Below are positions 60,027-64,000 of a stretch of DNA of 64,000 bases, piece by piece; the stretch's first letter is position 1; each line of letters starts with the position of its first letter. Source of the DNA: Caenorhabditis elegans (taxonomy: Eukaryota > Nematoda > Chromadorea > Rhabditida > Rhabditidae); assembly GCF_000002985.6 (NCBI RefSeq), contig NC_003284.9, positions 15,686,001 to 15,750,000 of the forward strand, read 5' to 3'. The notes below the pieces were generated by a model. The model saw only the letters and a list, made by a program, of their open reading frames with translations, did not search any database and had not been told where the DNA came from. The position numbers and the translations under genes are program-made.

Positions 60027-60280
60027 GCTGCAGTAACACTTGTTGGCTTAGGATAACTGATAATTCGAAATGTCTCCGTATATATGTTTTTTAACCAACT
60101 TACACTTTTTTCTTTTAGCAAAAAATTAAATTGTAGCAACCATAATCATTGGTGTGTTTTCATATCAAAATTACTGTCAGTTTGCAATAAAATAAAATTG
60201 AATTGAAATATTTTGTTTCGCAACTTTCCAGATAACATGCAATATGCTTTAAAAGTGTGAGACGGGAAATTCATATAAAC

Positions 60281-60284
<4 letters not shown>

Positions 60285-60342
<58 letters not shown>
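60285..60342. repeat. (AT)n microsatellite
   Basis: About 29 uninterrupted TA dinucleotides. Confidence 0.97.
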
Positions 60343-60343
<1 letters not shown>

Positions 60344-60348
60344 CATAT

Positions 60349-60612
60349 GAAAACAGTTACACCGTTAAAATACATTTTTCATGTCTTTTAATACAGTTGT
60401 GACGTAATTTTTCTGAACTTTTTAATTTTCCGACACTACTTGAATAACCCTATAGTGGTGCTATTCAAGTAATGTTGCTTTATATTTATGTATTTCCATA
60501 CATTTATAGCGTCACAACTGTATCAAAATACATGTTTTGAGTACGTGAATACAGTTGTGACGTCACTTTTTTACACTTTTTGTTTTCCGACACTACTTGA
60601 ATAGCCTCATAA
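60349..60612. repeat. Inverted-repeat element with ACAGTTGTGACGT motifs
   Basis: AATACAGTTGTGACGT occurs near 60400 and 60550, and its reverse complement GCGTCACAACTGTAT near 60510. CGACACTACTTGAATA occurs at both 60430 and 60587, with TATTCAAGTAAT between. The motifs are shared with 34.9 kb. Confidence 0.65.
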
Positions 60613-60965
60613 AAAGTATAAATTTTTCCTACCAGCCGAATTAACAGTTACACAGCCCTGAATGGCAGTACTCCAGGTATGAAAAAAGTATTCATATAAT
60701 TGCAAATTCATCAACTAGAAAACTGATAATATCCTTTAGCTATTATTTACACATATGATACAGCCTAGTTTGGCTCAGAAAACACATCAACTTTCGTAAC
60801 TGTGAGACAACATTCTTCGAACTCATTTATTGGTTCAACGTCACGCAAAACTATAAAGGCGGGGTGTCCTAAAAATGCGAAACAAGAAAAAGTTCTCCAC
60901 ACGTTTGTCATGGATAACATCATGATAACTTTGTCTCCCAACACAGTTTCACACATTTGAGTAGT

Positions 60966-61617
60966 GGCCAACTGTTCCTTTACGCTATTTCAATAATTTT
61001 TCCAATGATTTTCTTTTTCTTCAACATGATTTTTATGATAGCGGCCATTAGTAACATGAAAGACAGTAAGTCTTGTTTTGCAATACCTGATATTCAGTCA
61101 GTATTTTGAAGCATCTCTACCGTTGGCTTACATTTGTTTAATGTGTATTTCTGGAATGTTGTCGAGCTTCCTTATGGCTATACATGCCATGCAATTTCTT
61201 ATTTACTCTCAAGAAGATTATGAAAGTAAGTTACTTTATATTTTGAAACTTTCAAATTTATTTGAATCGTGAACTGTTTTGCTTTACCATTTTGAGCAGT
61301 ATTTTTAGCGTTTCCATCTTTATTTAAATTTCATATTTTCAGGGTTAGCCTTCAAATTTGGAACATGGACAACTCTAATGGGGACGTTCTCATATCTGAA
61401 TACGCTTTTTATCAGACTGACTATCAATCGAGTATTCATAGTGATAAAACCATTCAACAGTTTTTGGTTCAGTCAGCCACGAATCTTCACTTACTGCGGT
61501 TTCATTTCACTGATGGTATTCGCATCTCTCCTGATTCCACTGTTCAGCTCCTGCTTCATTTACTTCCGGCTTGATATTTTGACTTTCGTGTCTGGTTGTG
61601 CTCCAAATCGACATCCG
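60966..61617 (+). pseudogene. 7TM chemoreceptor fragment, broken
   Basis: Hydrophobic helices typical of nematode serpentine receptors: QLFLYAISIIFPMIFFFFNM at about 60970-61068; then, in another phase, LPLAYICLMCISGMLSSFLM (61078-61226); then a spliced exon 61342-61617 with GTWTTLMGTFSYLNTLFIRL, TINRVFIVIKPFN and ISLMVFASLLIPLFSSCFIY. The first helix cannot be joined to the second: the gap between GTAAGT and TTCAG is only about 32 bases and the phase is wrong. The last exon ends at a donor (CATCCG|GTATAAC) with no recognisable following exon. I cannot place the class. Probably a pseudogene. Confidence 0.5.
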
Positions 61618-61802
61618 GTATAACTCTTTTTTATTAACTCACGAGATATGCTCGCGTGATGAAAGGGAAAATTTAGTGGAACCGAAAAATGGGTCCACAT
61701 TAAACATTTGATGAGAAACAATCAAATCGTGTCACAAGGCAAAAAACTGCTAAAAAATGTGAATGTCATATGCCAAGCATAAATAACTCCGATTAAAAAA
61801 AT

Positions 61803-61874
61803 GGGCCGAACCGGGGATTGAACCCGGGACATCTCGCACCCAAAGCGAGAATCATACCACTAGACCATGATTTT
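61803..61874 (-). pseudogene. tRNA-Pro (UGG) pseudogene 1
   Basis: On the minus strand, CATGGTCTAGTGGTATGATT, anticodon loop TTTGGGT (UGG), GCGAGATGTCCCGGGTTCAA and TTCGGCC are tRNA-Pro-like. The 5' acceptor strand is replaced by AAAATC, so it cannot pair with TTCGGCC. Confidence 0.75.
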
Positions 61875-62030
61875 GAACAGAATCACGAAATTTCTCCTTC
61901 GTAGAAAGTATCAATATGCGGTCTTCTTTCCTTTCTCTTCTCATTTTCTGCGAACCTACAAAAGGGCATAATCATGTTAGATAATTTGCGCAGTTTGCGC
62001 ATGACCATATGAAAGAGAAAGCTTCAACAT

Positions 62031-62101
62031 GGCCGAATGGTCTAGTGGTTTGATTCTCGCTTTGGGTGCGACAAGTCCCGGTTCAATCCCCGGTTCGGCC
62101 C
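62031..62101 (+). pseudogene. tRNA-Pro (UGG), degenerate copy 2
   Basis: The acceptor stem is intact (GGCCGAA/TTCGGCC) and the anticodon loop is TTTGGGT. However, the anticodon stem closes CTCGC against GCGAC (one mismatch) and the T-stem has lost one G (GTCCCGGTTCAATCCCCGG). Probably non-functional, though it is the best of the three. Confidence 0.65.
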
Positions 62102-62315
62102 ATTCTTTTGCTTTGGAATAGTAATTTCTGGGTCCCGCGAAACGACAAAGGTATTCTAATAGTAAGCTCGCGTTGCACACCGTGGGGTTTGTTCCGTATT
62201 TACCTTTCATTTTGTGACAAAAGCATATGAAAACGCATTTGAAGGCAAAACATAAGACATAAAACATTTCACACGAAAACTCACAATTTTCAAATTTTCA
62301 TCAGACTAAAATAAT

Positions 62316-62387
62316 TGGCCGAACCGGGGATTGAACCCGGGACCTCTCGCACCCAAAGCGAGAATCATACCACAAAACCACACAGGT
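62316..62387 (-). pseudogene. tRNA-Pro (UGG) pseudogene 3
   Basis: On the minus strand the sequence from GTGGTATGATTCTCGCTTTG to the TTCGGCC end is a perfect tRNA-Pro 3' two-thirds. The 5' part reads TGTGTGGTTTT, so the acceptor and D stems are lost. Confidence 0.7.
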
Positions 62388-62599
62388 AAAGCGCGTCGGC
62401 AACAGGTTAACGTCAGGTTTGTGTCAGGTTATTTTAGATTCCGTATTAGGCCCATATATACCGGGAATACTGCTTTTTGTTATTAAATGTTGATACAAAA
62501 AGAGAAACATTGCCAAAAATTTTGTTTATTGAACATGAAAAATGAAAAAATAAATCTGACAAAAGGGAAAAAAACATAAATATTATTTAATATTTCGGC

Positions 62600-63206
62600 T
62601 TAGTGTGAGCCTCGTTTCGATTCCCGATTCCTAGGATCCATCATTAGCAGCCACTTGGTCGAATTGTTGATTCTGTGACTCTGAGCAGCATCAGATGGGC
62701 GGCAACGTAGAAAATGAGCATCTATCGGCGACAGCTCGAGGAGTTTGACATCATTCCGCATCTTTCTGTAAAAAATTAACGTTAAAGTTGAGAGAAATCG
62801 CTAGTTTTTTTCAAAGGCGCTAAAAATTATGATTTTAAAACTCACTTTGTGAGGTTAATTCTCTTTGCAAAGCATGATCCGAGCCAAGATGGTGTGGGCT
62901 TAGCGACGACAAATTCGAACTTTCCAATCAAGAATCGCTCCATCAAAAGAATGTCGGGTACTCGATTGGTGGGAAGATTTCCACGTATTTTCTAAAATTT
63001 TTTAAATTTACATTACATTGAAATATTTTATTATGAACATACACTGTGATCATCATCGACGTCGATCCAACCAGTTGAAATCGCATTTTATCAATATTGA
63101 ACATTGGGAGAGCAAGATCCACGAGGCTCACCGCGAGATGAAATGTTTCCTTTTGGAAATTGTCGCCACCGCCGGTAATTCTCTCCTCCAGCCATTTCCG
63201 TGCCAT
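62600..63206 (-). CDS. Short cyclin A-like cyclin-box protein
   Basis: Exons 63045-63206 (of an exon extending to 63235), 62846-62991 and 62600-62765 give about 157 aa if the ATG at 63206 is used. Cyclins activate CDKs. Seen: MARKWLEER (helix 1), FQKETFHLAVSLVDLAL (compare NETLHLAVNYIDRFL), KMRFQLVGSTSMMIT, ILLMERFLIGKFEFVVAKPTPSWL (helices 4-5) and LLELSPIDAHFL (start of the second fold). The SKFEEI segment that carries the CDK-contacting Lys and Glu in cyclin A, and some dozen following residues, are absent, and the second fold is cut short. An upstream exon with ATG at 63416 (donor after 63373) would enter this exon in the wrong frame. AATAAA for this strand is at 62525-62530. Confidence 0.65.
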
Positions 63207-63235
63207 CCCACTCGTTCGCGTCAACGTCGAAAATG

Positions 63236-64000
63236 CTGAAACACGAATAAATATACGGAAAATAATTATTTTTGCCGAAAAATCAAAGAATTGATGAAGA
63301 AAACAAAGAAAAATCGAAGAAAAAGAAAAATAAATGGTGAAAAAAGTAATTTCGAAAATGAGGAGGATTTACGCTAAAGAGGGCGCGGTATCGTTATTTC
63401 GGAGTGTCGTTGCCATCTGAGTTTGGAGCTTCTTTTGAAATGCTTTCTCGCTTTTATTTGAAGTCGTAAAAAGCAAAAAAACTAACGCTAAGTCGGAAAT
63501 GTGATTTGTGCTTGAAAACAATAAAAATTAATAAAAAAATTTAGTTTAGAAAAAATTTAACTAAAATTTTTCCACTGATATCAAAAATTTCATAAGGGTC
63601 CCCCCTATGAAAAAAATGTTTATAAATTTTTTTTCCAAAAATCCTGAATACTGCTTGAATGTGTGGGAAATGTATATTTTAGTATTTTCCAAAGTTTTCA
63701 TGGCTCAATCACACTCCTGGGCAAAAAAAATACAACAGTCAATTTGGCTTGTTCATAGAAAGTCAATACTTCCAAAATGGTCTAGCACCGTTGGTAGCGG
63801 AAATATGAAAAACTTGTCAAGTAAAAAGTTGTTAGGAATAAAGTGATTGGCAAATTAATCATTGTAACTTTTTGCCATCTCGGATATCTGAGCAGATAGG
63901 AGCACCTAATTATGAGTCAAATATCACTGATTTTGACTGATGATATCTCGGTACTCTGCAAAAAAAACAAGAAACTATCAAACGTAAAACATGGTCCATA
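63236..64000. other. Upstream flank of the cyclin-like gene
   Basis: Contains on the minus strand a possible first exon (63373-63416, ATG after AACTCAG, donor GTAAAT). The rest is AT-rich without recognisable features. Confidence 0.35.

Noticed and set aside
60765-60971. 68-codon minus-strand frame
   Set aside because: No splice partners or domain; overlaps the start of the receptor remnant on the other strand.

Overview
This is nematode nuclear DNA, almost certainly Caenorhabditis elegans chromosome X. It is AT-rich, introns are short with TTTCAG-type acceptors, and multi-exon genes are recognisable. The anchor is the lin-15 locus: the spliced frame I read at 40.1-45.6 kb gives 1440 codons and the one at 46.0-49.3 kb gives 719 codons, the lengths I recall for LIN-15B and LIN-15A. 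nhr-48 lies upstream, as expected. Exon models come from splice signals and frame continuity read by eye; no transcript data were available.

Layout, left to right. 0.3-1.4 kb (+): last four exons of a glypican (probably gpn-1). 1.9-2.8 kb: a 26-bp minisatellite. 3.5-10.3 kb (+): a 16-exon, 702-aa homologue of the ER protein TXNDC11, with a decayed maT-type mariner (CemaT1-like) in intron 10. 10.8-12.0 kb (+): a secreted cysteine-rich 222-aa protein. 12-24 kb: a long non-coding stretch with several inverted-repeat elements and pyrimidine-rich sequence, presumably the nhr-48 upstream region. 24.1-30.2 kb (+): nhr-48, 823 aa. 32.7-34.3 kb (+): a 197-aa secreted protein with two related cysteine modules. 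35.7-37.8 kb (+): a partial lin-15B paralogue with an in-frame TGA. 40.1-49.3 kb (+): the lin-15B/lin-15A operon. 49.6-53.4 kb: repeats. 53.5-54.6 kb (-): an incomplete srg chemoreceptor. 56.05 kb (+): tRNA-Leu(CAG). 56.6-58.3 kb (+): a 342-aa nuclear receptor. 59.9 kb (+): a 46-aa single-pass membrane protein. 61 kb (+): a broken 7TM receptor. 61.8-62.4 kb: three degenerate tRNA-Pro(UGG) copies. 62.6-63.2 kb (-): a short cyclin A-like protein.

lin-15B and lin-15A share one promoter and are synMuv chromatin/transcription regulators of vulval fate. LIN-15B carries what looks like a domesticated hAT-transposase body plus THAP-type zinc fingers and AT-hooks. The partial paralogue upstream keeps only the transposase-like N-terminal part, together with a recognisable copy of the lin-15B upstream sequence.

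Much of the rest is dispersed non-autonomous elements: seven copies of an AGTAGCGCCAGT-ended element, three copies of an ATGCGGGAA palindrome, tRNA-derived SINE-like units, CAGGGGTG-ended CGGCAAATTG elements, and a roughly 340-bp near-perfect hairpin. I found no clear novel gene system. The most interesting items are the lin-15B duplication with its TGA, the hAT-like signature, the cysteine-less TXNDC11 homologue, the truncated cyclin, and the repeat architecture.
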